Shown here piece after piece: positions 55,297 through 64,000 of a DNA stretch of 64,000 nucleotides (positions within the stretch are counted from its first letter, which is position 1; each line of letters opens with the position of its first letter). The notes under the pieces are model-generated. The model saw only the letters and a program-made list of their open reading frames with translations. It made no database searches and was not told the DNA's origin. The DNA lies in NCBI GenBank assembly GCA_018433085.1, contig JAHDRW010000019.1:124001-188000 (forward strand). The letters run 5' to 3'. The position numbers and the translations under genes were made by a program. The stretch is from Deltaproteobacteria bacterium (lineage in GTDB: Bacteria; Desulfobacterota; Desulfomonilia; UBA1062).

Positions 55297-56094
55297 ATGG
55301 AAAAAGACAGAAAAAAAATCGGTATATTCGACTCGGGAATCGGAGGGATCACTGTGCTCAAGGAGATTCTCTCGCTTTTGCCCGATTCCGATGTGGTGTA
55401 CCTGGGTGATTGCGCGCGACTGCCCTATGGGACGAAATCACCCCGGACCATCATCCGCTACAGCCTCCAATGCGGACAGTTCCTCGCCTCCAAGAACATC
55501 GACATGCTGGTCGTGGCCTGTAATACCGCCAGCTCGCATGCACTGCCAGCACTGGAAGAGGCCCTGAACATCCCGGTGATCGGGGTGGTGGACTCCGGTT
55601 CCAGGGCCGCTATCGAGGCCGGCGGACAAAGCATCGGGGTGATCGGAACCCCTTCCACCATCAGGAGCGGGTCCTATGAGAGCGCGCTTCGAGCCATCGC
55701 GCCCGATGTGCGGATCCATTCCCGGGCCTGCCCGCTTTTCGTTCCCCTGGTGGAAGAGGGGTGGTGCGACGATGCAATAACCGAGCAGGTGGCGCACCGG
55801 TATCTCGACGAGCTCCTGCGCCGGGGAATCGACACCCTTCTGCTTGGGTGCACCCATTATCCGATGCTGGAGCAGGTTCTCCGCAGGGTGGCGGGGGAGG
55901 GCGTGCGCATCGTTGACTCAGCCGTGTCGACGGCCCGCGTGGTTGCCGGGCTTCACGGGAGAACATCACCCGCGGGCGGCTCACGGTCGGTGGTCTACTA
56001 TCTCTCCGATGTTTCGGAGAGGTTCATCGAGCTGGGAGAGGTTTTCCTGGGACAAAAAATGGAGTATGTATACGAAGTTGATCTTTGTGTATGA
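55297..56094 (+). CDS. murI: Glutamate racemase
   Basis: This 265-residue enzyme makes D-glutamate for peptidoglycan. The two catalytic cysteines are Cys75 (ACNTASS) and Cys185 (GCTHYP). The N-terminal GIFDSGIGGITVLKEI loop and the YLGDCARLPYG segment are standard. The ATG at 55297 has a GGGGAA site; the reading frame extends further upstream without family sequence. It precedes the EF-G paralogue by 36 bases and may be co-transcribed with it. Confidence 0.95.
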   Translation: MEKDRKKIGIFDSGIGGITVLKEILSLLPDSDVVYLGDCARLPYGTKSPRTIIRYSLQCGQFLASKNIDMLVVACNTASSHALPALEEALNIPVIGVVDSGSRAAIEAGGQSIGVIGTPSTIRSGSYESALRAIAPDVRIHSRACPLFVPLVEEGWCDDAITEQVAHRYLDELLRRGIDTLLLGCTHYPMLEQVLRRVAGEGVRIVDSAVSTARVVAGLHGRTSPAGGSRSVVYYLSDVSERFIELGEVFLGQKMEYVYEVDLCV

Positions 56095-56130
56095 TATTTT
56101 GCAATAAATCAGGAATGCGGGAATGATATC

Positions 56131-58149
56131 ATGAATGGAAAAAGGCTTTCACGAGTCCGGAACATGGGCTTTGTCGCCCACATCGACGCAGGCAAGACCA
56201 CGGTGACCGAGCGCGTGCTCTACTATGCGGGCAAGATACACCGCATGGGCGAGGTCCATGACGGACAGGCGACCATGGACTGGATGCCCCAGGAGCAGGA
56301 GCGCGGGATCACCATCTCCTCCGCGGTGACTACCTGTGCCTGGAACAATCACGTGATCCATGTCATCGACACCCCGGGGCACGTGGATTTCACCATCGAG
56401 GTGGAGCGATCGTTGCGGGTCCTGGACGGCGCGGTGATGATCCTGTGCGCGGTTGGAGGGGTTCAGGCCCAGACAGAAACGGTGTGGCAGCAGTGCCGGA
56501 GATACCGGGTGCCCGCCGTTGCCTTTATCAACAAGCTCGACCGGCTGGGGGCGGACTTCGATTCCGTGATCAGGCAGATGAATGAAAGGCTCGAGATCAA
56601 GACCCTTCTGCTCCAGGTCCCCTACTTCGATGGCGATGTCTTCAGGGGCGTGGTGGATCTCATCGAGTGGCGGCTTCTCGTCTGGGATGAAGACAGCTTG
56701 GGCGCAACCTTCCAGGTTCTCCCCGTTCCCGACGAAGCGCTGGAAGAGGCGGGCGCGGCACGGGACTCCATGCTGGAGTCTCTCGCAGACTACGACGACG
56801 AGATCATGGAGCAATACCTGGCGGGAGAGGTCCCGGACGAGAAGAGGATCAAGGAAACCATCCGGAGCATCACCCTTGACAACAAGGCCGTCCCGGTGCT
56901 CTGTGGGTCGGCCCTGAGGAACAAGGGAATTCAGCCGCTGATCAATGCCATCATCGACTATCTCCCGTCGCCCCATGAGGTCAAGCCCATGATCGCCCAC
57001 GAAAGGGACACTGGAAAGGAAGTGCCAGTGGAGATAACCACCGACGGTCCCTTGCTGGGCTACGTGTTTAAGGTATACATGGACGAAGGCAGGAGAATGG
57101 TCTACCTGAGGCTCTATTCCGGGACCCTGCATGTGGGAGAGGACGTGTACAACACCACCCGCGGCAAACAGGAGAAGATCGCCAGGCTCTTCGAGATGCA
57201 CTCCCACACAAAGCAGCGGATCGACAAGGCGATTGCCGGAGATATCGTGGCGGCCGTGGGCCTGAAGAGTTCGGTGACCGGCGACACCATCTCCTCGCAG
57301 GAGGAATCCCTGGTGCTCGAGCCCATCATGGTCCTCAAGCCCGTGATATCGGTGGCCATCGAGCCGAAGAGCTCGGACGCCGCCTCGAGACTCGAGCAGG
57401 GCATGCAGAAAATCATGGAGGAGGATCCCACCATCAAGGTGAGCGAAGACCCGGACACCGGTCAGGTGATCCTCGCCGGGATGGGCGAGCTGCACTTGGA
57501 GGTCGCGGTGGAGCGGTTCAAGACCGCCTTCGGCGTCGACATCAATGTGGGCAAGCCTCAGGTGCTCTACTGCTCCACCATCGAGCAGCCGGCGCGGGAG
57601 GAGAAGGTCTTCGAAAAGAAGATCGGCGAAACCGAGCACTCGGGACACGTGGAGGTCTCGGTCAAGCCCAACAAGCGGGGGAATGGCAATACCTTTGTCT
57701 TCGAGCAGGACATCCCCCGGGAGATGAAGGATCAGGTTTTCGACGGGTTGAGAGAGGCCTGCCTGGCCGACCCCGTCTTCGGGTATGAGGCCGTGGATAT
57801 CCAGGCGACGGTGGAGAAGGTGGTGGTCAACGAGAAGACCACCCCCCAGGGGCTGAAGATAGCGACCCAGATGGCCGTGCAGGAGGCCATGGTCAAGGCC
57901 GGCGTCGTCAAGATGGAGCCTGTCATGGATATCGACGTTCTCTCCCCGGAAGAGTATGTCGGCGACGTGGTGGGCGACCTGAGCTCGCGGAGAGCGAGCA
58001 TCGAGGGGGTGGTCATCAAGGGCAAGTATCACCAGGTAAAGGCCCTGGTCCCTCTCTCCAGAACGTTTGGCTACTCCACGGCCCTCCGGTCGCTCACCCG
58101 CGGAAGGGGGAGCTTCAGCATGATGTTCCACGGATTTGACAAGGCGTGA
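56131..58149 (+). CDS. Elongation factor G paralogue (EF-G2 type)
   Basis: This 672-residue translational GTPase has all five G motifs: AHIDAGKTT, ERGITI, DTPGHVDF, NKLDR and GSALRNKG. EF-G domains II to V follow. It is slightly shorter than canonical EF-G, and it lies apart from rpsL, rpsG and tuf, beside murI, which is typical of secondary EF-G copies. In other bacteria such paralogues handle translocation or ribosome recycling, or act under stress; which applies here is not clear. It lacks the C-terminal changes typical of tetracycline-resistance proteins as far as I can judge. No strong ribosome-binding site is seen. Confidence 0.88.
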   Translation: MNGKRLSRVRNMGFVAHIDAGKTTVTERVLYYAGKIHRMGEVHDGQATMDWMPQEQERGITISSAVTTCAWNNHVIHVIDTPGHVDFTIEVERSLRVLDGAVMILCAVGGVQAQTETVWQQCRRYRVPAVAFINKLDRLGADFDSVIRQMNERLEIKTLLLQVPYFDGDVFRGVVDLIEWRLLVWDEDSLGATFQVLPVPDEALEEAGAARDSMLESLADYDDEIMEQYLAGEVPDEKRIKETIRSITLDNKAVPVLCGSALRNKGIQPLINAIIDYLPSPHEVKPMIAHERDTGKEVPVEITTDGPLLGYVFKVYMDEGRRMVYLRLYSGTLHVGEDVYNTTRGKQEKIARLFEMHSHTKQRIDKAIAGDIVAAVGLKSSVTGDTISSQEESLVLEPIMVLKPVISVAIEPKSSDAASRLEQGMQKIMEEDPTIKVSEDPDTGQVILAGMGELHLEVAVERFKTAFGVDINVGKPQVLYCSTIEQPAREEKVFEKKIGETEHSGHVEVSVKPNKRGNGNTFVFEQDIPREMKDQVFDGLREACLADPVFGYEAVDIQATVEKVVVNEKTTPQGLKIATQMAVQEAMVKAGVVKMEPVMDIDVLSPEEYVGDVVGDLSSRRASIEGVVIKGKYHQVKALVPLSRTFGYSTALRSLTRGRGSFSMMFHGFDKA

Positions 58150-58297
58150 TGTTCTGTGGGAAAGATGACAGGAACGGTTCTCTCCGGAGTGGCGCCGCAC
58201 ATGGCGGGCACTGGAGCGGAAAGGTGTTTTTACCAGGAAGGAGCTTACATGCCTTCAGGCAGAGGTGGCGGGCCTGATTTCCGGGCTGCGGGGTGAT

Positions 58298-59167
58298 ATG
58301 CCGGTCAAGGGTATGATAAAACACTTGCCATGGGTCGCCCGGATGCTGGCGTTTACCCTCTTTGCATGGGTGGGTGCGGGCATCATCGTAAACACGGTCG
58401 GGTATTACCTCTACAGTTACCCCAGTCCCGCTCAGACACGCGCCGTTCAGGAGTCTCAAAACCAGGCGGGCACGCAGACCAAGGCCGCGTACGTCATCAT
58501 CTCGGAAAGGGATCTCCTGAAGGTTTCCAGAAGCACCCCGGCATCGTTGCAGCAGCAGCCTGAAGAAAATATAGTCCGGCCCATTGCGGAAATGGGACTG
58601 GCCCTGAAGGGAACGATTGCAGGACCGAAAGAAATCTCCCGGGCCATAATCGAAGATCGCAGGGAACAGAAGAGCTACAAGATCGGAGACGAGATCAAGG
58701 GAGCCATACTCCTGGCGATCTACCGCAACAAGGTTATCGTGGACGTCGGCGGACAGGAGCAGATGCTGGTCATCGAGGACGTGGAGACCAAATCAAAGGC
58801 ACAGGTCGCCTCTTCGGCCGCGACGCGGGCGGGACGGCCGGCCAGGGGGCTCCCTGCGCCCGCGGAGAGCTCGGGACTGACCAATGTCATGAAGAATCTG
58901 GACGAGTATATCGGAAAGGCCAGGGTGGTTCCGTATTTCAAAGGCGGCGAGCCCTACGGGTTCAGGGTGAGCAACCTGAGCAGTGACGCCATGATCTATG
59001 AGCTTGGGGTCAGGTCCGGGGATGTCATCCGTTCCGTGAACGGCATCTCCATCCGTACACCGGAGGATGCCTTCAAGGCATACCAGCAGTTCCAGAACGA
59101 GTCCAGCGTCCAGGTGGAGCTGGAGAGAAACGGGGAACAGACCACGGTGACCGTGCCGCTTCGGTAG
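58298..59167 (+). CDS. gspC: Type II secretion inner-membrane protein GspC
   Basis: This protein of about 289 residues links the inner-membrane platform to the secretin. It has a cytoplasmic start, one membrane helix (about 13-35), a periplasmic HR domain (about 100-165, LALKGTIAGPKEISRAIIEDR with YKIGDEIKGAILLAIYRNKVIVD), a Ser/Ala linker, and a C-terminal PDZ domain (about 195-285, FRVSNLSSDAMIYELGVRSGDVIRSVNG). In-frame starts at 58265 (GTG) and 58313 (ATG) are alternatives. It opens a type II secretion operon. Confidence 0.88.
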   Translation: MPVKGMIKHLPWVARMLAFTLFAWVGAGIIVNTVGYYLYSYPSPAQTRAVQESQNQAGTQTKAAYVIISERDLLKVSRSTPASLQQQPEENIVRPIAEMGLALKGTIAGPKEISRAIIEDRREQKSYKIGDEIKGAILLAIYRNKVIVDVGGQEQMLVIEDVETKSKAQVASSAATRAGRPARGLPAPAESSGLTNVMKNLDEYIGKARVVPYFKGGEPYGFRVSNLSSDAMIYELGVRSGDVIRSVNGISIRTPEDAFKAYQQFQNESSVQVELERNGEQTTVTVPLR

Positions 59168-59217
59168 GATGATGAACCGCCGGTGCACGTCATGGAGGTG
59201 GTGAATGGACGATAGCC

Positions 59218-60723
59218 ATGTTTGAGGATTTTTTCGGGCTTTCAGAAAACCCTTTCAATCTCACGCCCGACCCGAAATTTCTCTTTCTTTCGGAGGTGCA
59301 CAAAGAGGCGTTGTCCCATCTGCAGTACGGAATCGATCAGCGCAAGGGTTTCGTGCTGATCACCGGGGAGGTGGGCACGGGCAAGACCACCCTGTGCCGC
59401 AGCCTGCTGGCCTCGCTTTCCGGAAAGACCCGGACCGCCCTGATGCTGAACCCCTCCCTGTCCGATGTGGAGCTGCTGCAGGCCATCAATCAGGACTTCG
59501 GCATCAGTTCTTCCTCGAACTCCCGCAAGGAGTTGCTGGACCAGCTCTATGATTTTCTCATCCAGGTATTCATCCAGGGAGAGAACGCGGTGCTGATCAT
59601 CGACGAGTGCCAGAACCTCACACCCGGAGTCCTGGAGCAGGTCCGCATGCTCTCCAACCTGGAGACCGAGAAGGAAAAACTCCTGCAGATCGTCATGATC
59701 GGACAGCCCGAGCTGGCGCAGATGCTCCGGACGCCGGGCCTGAGACAGATAAACGATCGCATCGTCCTGCGGTACCACCTGTGGCCCCTGAGCCGCCGCG
59801 AGACCAGTGACTATCTCAGGCACCGTCTGGAGATCGCCGGCATGGAGAAGAGCGCAGTCTTCAGCCTGGGCGCACAGAGGCTGATCCACCGGTATTCCCA
59901 GGGGCTTCCCCGGAGGGTGAACGCCATCGCCGAGCGGTCTCTTCTGATCGCGTACCTCAAAGGAAGAAAGAGGGTCACCCGGACGATGGCCGCCGAGGCG
60001 CGGGAGGAGCTCAAGGGCAACTACGGAGAACCGGACGGTCGCAGGACGCTGCTCGTCCCGGTGTTCGTGATCACGGCCGTCGTGGCGGTCATGGCCGTGG
60101 TCTGGCCGAGCATTTTCTCCGAGCTCTCGGAGTACGTCGCACCGCCAATCGTTGCCACCGACCACGAGGTGCCCAATGCCGATGACGGCGAGGCGATCAT
60201 CCCGGTGTCGCCCGATCAGTACGTGATATCGGATTACGTGGGTGCCCTGGAGATACTCACTACCGTCAAGGATGGTCTGACCGGACCTGAGACGCTCAAT
60301 CTTCATCCCGAGCCCGGGCGCCTGAAGTTCATCACCAGGCCGTCGATCGCATCGGTTGAAAAGGGGTATGTGGTTCTGGTATACGCAACTGACGACTTCG
60401 TGCGCGTGCTCGGCAGAAACAGGGCCCTGATCGAAATACCCATGCAGGAATTCAGATCCCTGTACAACTGGAACATCATCCTGACCTATGCGAAGGGGCC
60501 GGACGATGCATTCTACACCAGGGGCGATTCCGGCTACGGCATAGAGAGAATACAGCACATCCTGTCCGCGATGGGATATGCTGTGGAGCCGGACGGGTTC
60601 TACGACATCACCACCGCCGCCGCTGTCGAACGGATGCAGGAGGATTTCGGCCTGAAGAGGGACGGGGTGGCGGGAGAAGAGACGCTCGTACTTTTGGATA
60701 TGGTTGAAGAAGGGATGCAATGA
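59218..60723 (+). CDS. gspA: ExeA/GspA-like ATPase with peptidoglycan-binding domain
   Basis: This 501-residue inner-membrane protein has an AAA ATPase domain (about 1-260) with Walker A GEVGTGKTT at 50-58 and Walker B VLIIDECQNL. One membrane helix (about 281-301) leads to a periplasmic half that ends in a PG_binding_1-type domain (about 440-495, IQHILSAMGYAVEPDG). This is the layout of ExeA/GspA, which with ExeB/GspB helps place the secretin ring through peptidoglycan. Its start MFEDFFGLSENPFNLTPDP is classical. It overlaps the next gene by four bases (ATGA). Confidence 0.9.
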   Translation: MFEDFFGLSENPFNLTPDPKFLFLSEVHKEALSHLQYGIDQRKGFVLITGEVGTGKTTLCRSLLASLSGKTRTALMLNPSLSDVELLQAINQDFGISSSSNSRKELLDQLYDFLIQVFIQGENAVLIIDECQNLTPGVLEQVRMLSNLETEKEKLLQIVMIGQPELAQMLRTPGLRQINDRIVLRYHLWPLSRRETSDYLRHRLEIAGMEKSAVFSLGAQRLIHRYSQGLPRRVNAIAERSLLIAYLKGRKRVTRTMAAEAREELKGNYGEPDGRRTLLVPVFVITAVVAVMAVVWPSIFSELSEYVAPPIVATDHEVPNADDGEAIIPVSPDQYVISDYVGALEILTTVKDGLTGPETLNLHPEPGRLKFITRPSIASVEKGYVVLVYATDDFVRVLGRNRALIEIPMQEFRSLYNWNIILTYAKGPDDAFYTRGDSGYGIERIQHILSAMGYAVEPDGFYDITTAAAVERMQEDFGLKRDGVAGEETLVLLDMVEEGMQ

Positions 60724-61457
60724 GCTCCATTTACGATGCCCTCAAAAGGATACAGGGAGAAAGGCATTCGCGGCTTTTTCCTCCTTTCAGAGACGAGGTC
60801 GCCCCCGGACGTGCTAGGCGCAGGATGCTCATCCTGTCGTTGGCGCTCTGCCTTGTGTGCATCGCCGGGGCCGTCACGACGGTCGTGTTCGTCGAATGGG
60901 GAGACGATCCGGCCGGCAAGGAACGGACACATGCCGGAAACCGGGAGGGCAGAAACACGGACATCCCGGCGGCGGCCCTGCCGGACGGCGTGGAAACCGG
61001 GTCCGAGGAAGCGGACAAGGCATCGGCTGCAGCGGGGGCGCCCCGGACAGAGTCCGCCGTACCGGATGACGTGGAGGATTATATCAGTCTGGGAGAACGG
61101 CACTTCGTGGCACAGGAATACGACAAGGCGCTGGCTGCTTATACGCAGGCGATGCGGTCCAACAGAAGGGACCCCCGGCTCCTGAACAATATCGGGATCG
61201 TCATGCTCGCCAGAGGTGAGCCGGAGAAGGCCGTCAACTATTTCCGGCAGGCGGAATCCCTGTCCGGGGGGTCTGTGGAGCCCGTGTACAACCTGGCGTG
61301 CGCATACGCACGACTGGGTGACGAAAACCAGGCCGTCTCATATCTGAAAACAGCGTGCACCATGAACCCGGAGGCGCGAGACTGGGCCGCCCGGGATCCC
61401 GACCTGCTGATTCTGGAAGGCACGGCGGATTTTGATGAAATCGTGGGTGCGCGGTAG
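60720..61457 (+). CDS. GspB-like TPR protein of the type II secretion operon
   Basis: This 245-residue protein begins MSSIYDALKRIQ, a start shared with GspB/ExeB-like and related secretion proteins. It has a membrane helix (about 37-59), a low-complexity Ala/Glu linker, and periplasmic TPR repeats (about 120-235, EYDKALAAYTQAM and GEPEKAVNYFRQAE). It could serve as the GspB partner of the upstream ATPase or as a pilotin-like scaffold; the TPRs differ from the classical GspB C-terminal domain. It overlaps the ATPase gene by four bases. Confidence 0.72.
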   Translation: MSSIYDALKRIQGERHSRLFPPFRDEVAPGRARRRMLILSLALCLVCIAGAVTTVVFVEWGDDPAGKERTHAGNREGRNTDIPAAALPDGVETGSEEADKASAAAGAPRTESAVPDDVEDYISLGERHFVAQEYDKALAAYTQAMRSNRRDPRLLNNIGIVMLARGEPEKAVNYFRQAESLSGGSVEPVYNLACAYARLGDENQAVSYLKTACTMNPEARDWAARDPDLLILEGTADFDEIVGAR

Positions 61458-61476
61458 TAGCACACAAGGGGGAAGA

Positions 61477-63711
61477 ATGAGAACTCGAAACATTCTGGTT
61501 ATCACTATACTTATACTCATGCTCGGCGCTTCCGGGGTGTGGGGAGCGAGGCTGATGCAGGGACAGGTCGCCGGGCAGCCTGATGGGGAGAGCAGGCCCG
61601 GGGTTCAGGCACCGGCCGCCCCCGTGCCGCAGAAGCCGTCCCCGGTAATCGACCCCGACAGCGAAGACCCCGGGGAAGAGATCTCGCCGTCTCCCCCTGT
61701 GCAGAAGCGAACAGAGAGGATCCGACCCGGAACGAACAGCGGGCCGGCGGCGTCGCCGTCCGTGCCTGCGAAGACCGGTACACAAGGAAATTCCGGCATC
61801 GTCGGGACCGGCGAATCCGCGCAGGACGGCAAACAATATGTCACCATGGATTTCGACGGCGTGGACATCAAGGTGTTCATCAAGTTCATCGCCGACATCA
61901 CGGGCAAGAACTTCATCCTCGACGACAAGGTCACCGGCAAGGTCACGGTCATATCGCCCCGGAAGATGTCTCTGGACGAGGCATATCAGGTTTTCTTGAG
62001 CGTGCTGGAGGTAAACGGCTTCGGCACGGTTACCAACGGGGAGGTGACCAAGGTCGTCAGGGCTGCCGACGCCATTACCAGGAGCCTGGACACGGTGACG
62101 GATTCGCCGAAGAAGCGTGAGGATATCCTGATAACGCAGATCATCCAGCTCAAGCACGTGGACGCCAATGACATGAAGGCGCTCTTCACCCCGCTCATGA
62201 CCCGTTGCAGCTCGCAGCTGCTGGCCTATCCCCAGAGCAACGTGCTCATCATCACGGACACGCGCTCCAATATCAAAAAGATCACCGAGATCCTCGAGAT
62301 CATCGACAAGACAGGGTTCGGGGAAGAGTTCCGGATCTTCCCACTCACGTATGCCTCTGCGGCCGACCTGAGCGCGAAGCTGCGGGACATTCTCACCGAG
62401 GACCGTGCCGACCGGGTGCAGCGCATCAGGAGCGCCAGGAACCAGGCAGCCGTATCGCAACGGGGCGCTGCGAGGATCATCCCATACGAAAGGACCAACT
62501 CGCTCATCGTGCTGGCGTCTGCTGTGGACATGGCGGAGATCGCGATACTGATCAAGGAGCTCGATATCCCCACACCCACGGGGAAGGAAGACATCCACGT
62601 TTATTACCTGCAGTACGGCAATGCCGAGGACATGGCCAAGGTTCTGACCGATATGCCCGCGCCGGAGAAGACCGCGGCCGCGCCTGCGGAAGGGGCGTCC
62701 GGCACCAGGGGGGGATACGGTTCGTCGCAGGACAAGGATTTCAAGATCTCCTACGACACGGAGACCAACTCCCTGATCATCTACGCAGACCCTGACGCCT
62801 ACCAGAGCATCCTGGAGACGATCAAGTATCTCGATATCCCGCGCAAACAGGTCTATGTGAAGGCCATGATCATGGAGGTCAACACCAACCATGACTTCAA
62901 GGTGGGTGTGGAGTGGTCGGCGTTCGAAGACTTCACCTATGACGGCGGCGAGCGCACCGGAGGCGTATTTGGCAGGACCGGGAGCAACTTCGTCACCAAC
63001 CTGGGCGATCTTCCCACGGGCGCACTGTTCGGCGTGGTGGGGGATGCCATCACGATCAACCGGGGAGGCACCGAGGTCACCTTTCCGAACATGTCGTCGT
63101 TCATCAACGCCATGGCCCAGGACACGGACGTCAACATCCTCTCGACCCCCCAGATCATCACCCTGGACAACAAGGAGGCCGAGATCACGGTGGGCGCCAA
63201 CGTGCCTTATGTCACCCGGGAGGACACGGACACCACGAACATCGACCGGACCATCCGGACGTATGACTACCGCGACGTCGGCGTGATGCTCAGGTTTACC
63301 CCCCAGATCAACCAGAAGGGATGGGTTCGGCTCGAGTTGTTTCAGGAAAACACCAGCCTGGTGGCGGGGCAGGGAGCGGACGAGTTCGCACCGACCACAC
63401 TGAAGCGCTCGGCCAAGACCACGGTGACGGTCAAGGACGGGGCCACTATGGTCATCGGCGGACTCATCGGCGACTCCGTGACCTTCGGTGAAACCCGGGT
63501 TCCGCTGCTGGGCAGAATCCCCATCCTGGGCCATCTCTTCAAATCAAGGTCAAAGAAATACGAGAAGACCAACCTCTACATCTTCCTCACCCCCCGGATC
63601 ATCGACAACGAGCAGAAGGCCGAGGGGCTCTACAGGGAAAAGTACGGGGAGATAAACAGGGCGAAAGAAGCCGGAGAAAAGGGCAAGAAGAATGAAAATC
63701 CAGAGCCTTGA
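61477..63711 (+). CDS. gspD: Type II secretion secretin GspD
   Basis: This 744-residue protein forms the outer-membrane secretion channel. A signal peptide (about 1-23) and a Pro/Gly-rich linker precede the N0 domain (about 125-195, MDFDGVDIKVFIKFIADITGKNF). N1-N3 modules follow, each with an IxLKHxDAxDM or YLQYGNAEDM motif, and then the secretin core with VYVKAMIMEVN and IITLDNKEAEITVGANVPY. The gate region near GVMLRFTPQIN and the closing VPLLGRIPILGHLFKS are typical. It lacks an obvious C-terminal S-domain. Start 61477 has AAGGGGGAAG upstream. It overlaps gspE by 20 bases. Confidence 0.94.
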   Translation: MRTRNILVITILILMLGASGVWGARLMQGQVAGQPDGESRPGVQAPAAPVPQKPSPVIDPDSEDPGEEISPSPPVQKRTERIRPGTNSGPAASPSVPAKTGTQGNSGIVGTGESAQDGKQYVTMDFDGVDIKVFIKFIADITGKNFILDDKVTGKVTVISPRKMSLDEAYQVFLSVLEVNGFGTVTNGEVTKVVRAADAITRSLDTVTDSPKKREDILITQIIQLKHVDANDMKALFTPLMTRCSSQLLAYPQSNVLIITDTRSNIKKITEILEIIDKTGFGEEFRIFPLTYASAADLSAKLRDILTEDRADRVQRIRSARNQAAVSQRGAARIIPYERTNSLIVLASAVDMAEIAILIKELDIPTPTGKEDIHVYYLQYGNAEDMAKVLTDMPAPEKTAAAPAEGASGTRGGYGSSQDKDFKISYDTETNSLIIYADPDAYQSILETIKYLDIPRKQVYVKAMIMEVNTNHDFKVGVEWSAFEDFTYDGGERTGGVFGRTGSNFVTNLGDLPTGALFGVVGDAITINRGGTEVTFPNMSSFINAMAQDTDVNILSTPQIITLDNKEAEITVGANVPYVTREDTDTTNIDRTIRTYDYRDVGVMLRFTPQINQKGWVRLELFQENTSLVAGQGADEFAPTTLKRSAKTTVTVKDGATMVIGGLIGDSVTFGETRVPLLGRIPILGHLFKSRSKKYEKTNLYIFLTPRIIDNEQKAEGLYREKYGEINRAKEAGEKGKKNENPEP

Positions 63712-64000
63712 GCAGGTTCTCGTCGAGATGCAGCTCGTCGATGACTCCGGTCTGGACAAGGCCAAGAGCGTGCAGAGGGAAAAGGCGCTGCCGCTCCACG
63801 ACGCCCTGATTTCTGCCGGGGTCCTGAGCGACCACGACCTCCTGCAGGCGCTCGCCCGGCTCTGGAACATCCCGCTCATCAACAAGATCGAAGAGATCGA
63901 GGTGGACCCTTCTATCGTGGATGTGCTTCCCATCACCTTCCTGCGGAAGTACACCATGGTGCCGATCAAGCTCCATGCGGACATGATGGAGGTGGCCGTG
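63692..64000 (+). CDS. gspE: Type II secretion ATPase GspE, N-terminal part (3' partial)
   Basis: The first 103 residues of a secretion ATPase are present; the gene continues past the window edge. The sequence (MKIQSLEQVLVEMQ, then ALISAGVLSDHDLLQALARLWNIPL and VLPITFLRKYTMVPI) is the T2SSE N-terminal domain, the N1/N2 region that binds GspL or the platform. It starts inside the end of gspD with GGGCAAGAAG upstream. The Walker motifs would lie downstream. Confidence 0.85.
   Translation, partial: MKIQSLEQVLVEMQLVDDSGLDKAKSVQREKALPLHDALISAGVLSDHDLLQALARLWNIPLINKIEEIEVDPSIVDVLPITFLRKYTMVPIKLHADMMEVAV

Overview
The window is a dense, ordinary chromosomal segment of a GC-rich (by eye about 60%) Gram-negative bacterium. 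The gene mix suggests a member of the Desulfobacterota (former Deltaproteobacteria). It combines a tig-clpP-clpX-lon-HU block, type II secretion genes, LPS/exopolysaccharide sugar genes, an acetyl-CoA hydrolase/transferase fused to a GNAT domain, HDOD proteins and a secreted protein with a Gly-rich CFI tail. The taxonomic placement is inference; there is no rRNA here. I see no phage, insertion sequence, integrase or CRISPR array.

Layout: 1-8.7 kb holds a partial SGNH hydrolase, a secernin-like peptidase, an SCP2-like protein with an iron alcohol dehydrogenase, a methyltransferase, an HMG-CoA reductase with an unexplained N-terminal region, a DUF2156 (MprF C-terminal-like) protein, and a HAD phosphatase on the opposite strand. 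9-13.3 kb is a GldA/GldF/GldG-like ABC exporter operon ending in a DUF4340 protein. 13.3-16 kb is a pyrimidine deoxynucleotide cluster (dCMP deaminase, dCTP deaminase/dUTPase-like, ThyX) plus a TrmN6-like methylase. 16.1-22.1 kb is the protein quality-control block tig-clpP-clpX-lon, then HU and tRNA-Val and tRNA-Asp genes. 22.4-28.6 kb is a PP-loop tRNA-thiolation-like gene, a DUF2065 protein, and queA-tgt-yajC-secD-secF (queuosine synthesis and Sec translocation).

29-33 kb has a secreted fibronectin-type protein, a CBS-domain protein and the CoA-transferase/GNAT fusion. 33-39.9 kb is a surface-polysaccharide cluster: four glycosyltransferases, an SDR epimerase, a DegT aminotransferase and a hexapeptide acyltransferase. 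40-51 kb is mixed housekeeping: a PanP-like decarboxylase, rsmI, a small unknown protein, two divergent HDOD genes, apgM, hom, lipA, a HIT hydrolase and a UDP-sugar dehydrogenase. 51.2-56 kb has a DksA/TraR zinc-finger protein, a methyltransferase, a lipoprotein with a triplicated module under a near-consensus promoter, a PNPOx-like flavoprotein and murI, with two long perfect inverted repeats between them. 56.1-64 kb is a stand-alone EF-G paralogue followed by a type II secretion operon (gspC, gspA-like ATPase, gspB-like TPR protein, gspD and the start of gspE).

I did not find a clearly new defence or mobile system. The least explained locus is HMG-CoA reductase with an extra N-terminal region, coupled to a DUF2156 protein behind an AT-rich leader (about 4.9-8.0 kb). 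Other points worth checking are a Fur-box-like site in the leader of the PP-loop gene, an epimerase that lacks the usual catalytic tyrosine, the three-repeat lipoprotein, and the two large palindromes near 54.4 and 55.0 kb. No database search was possible; all family names come from recognising motifs.
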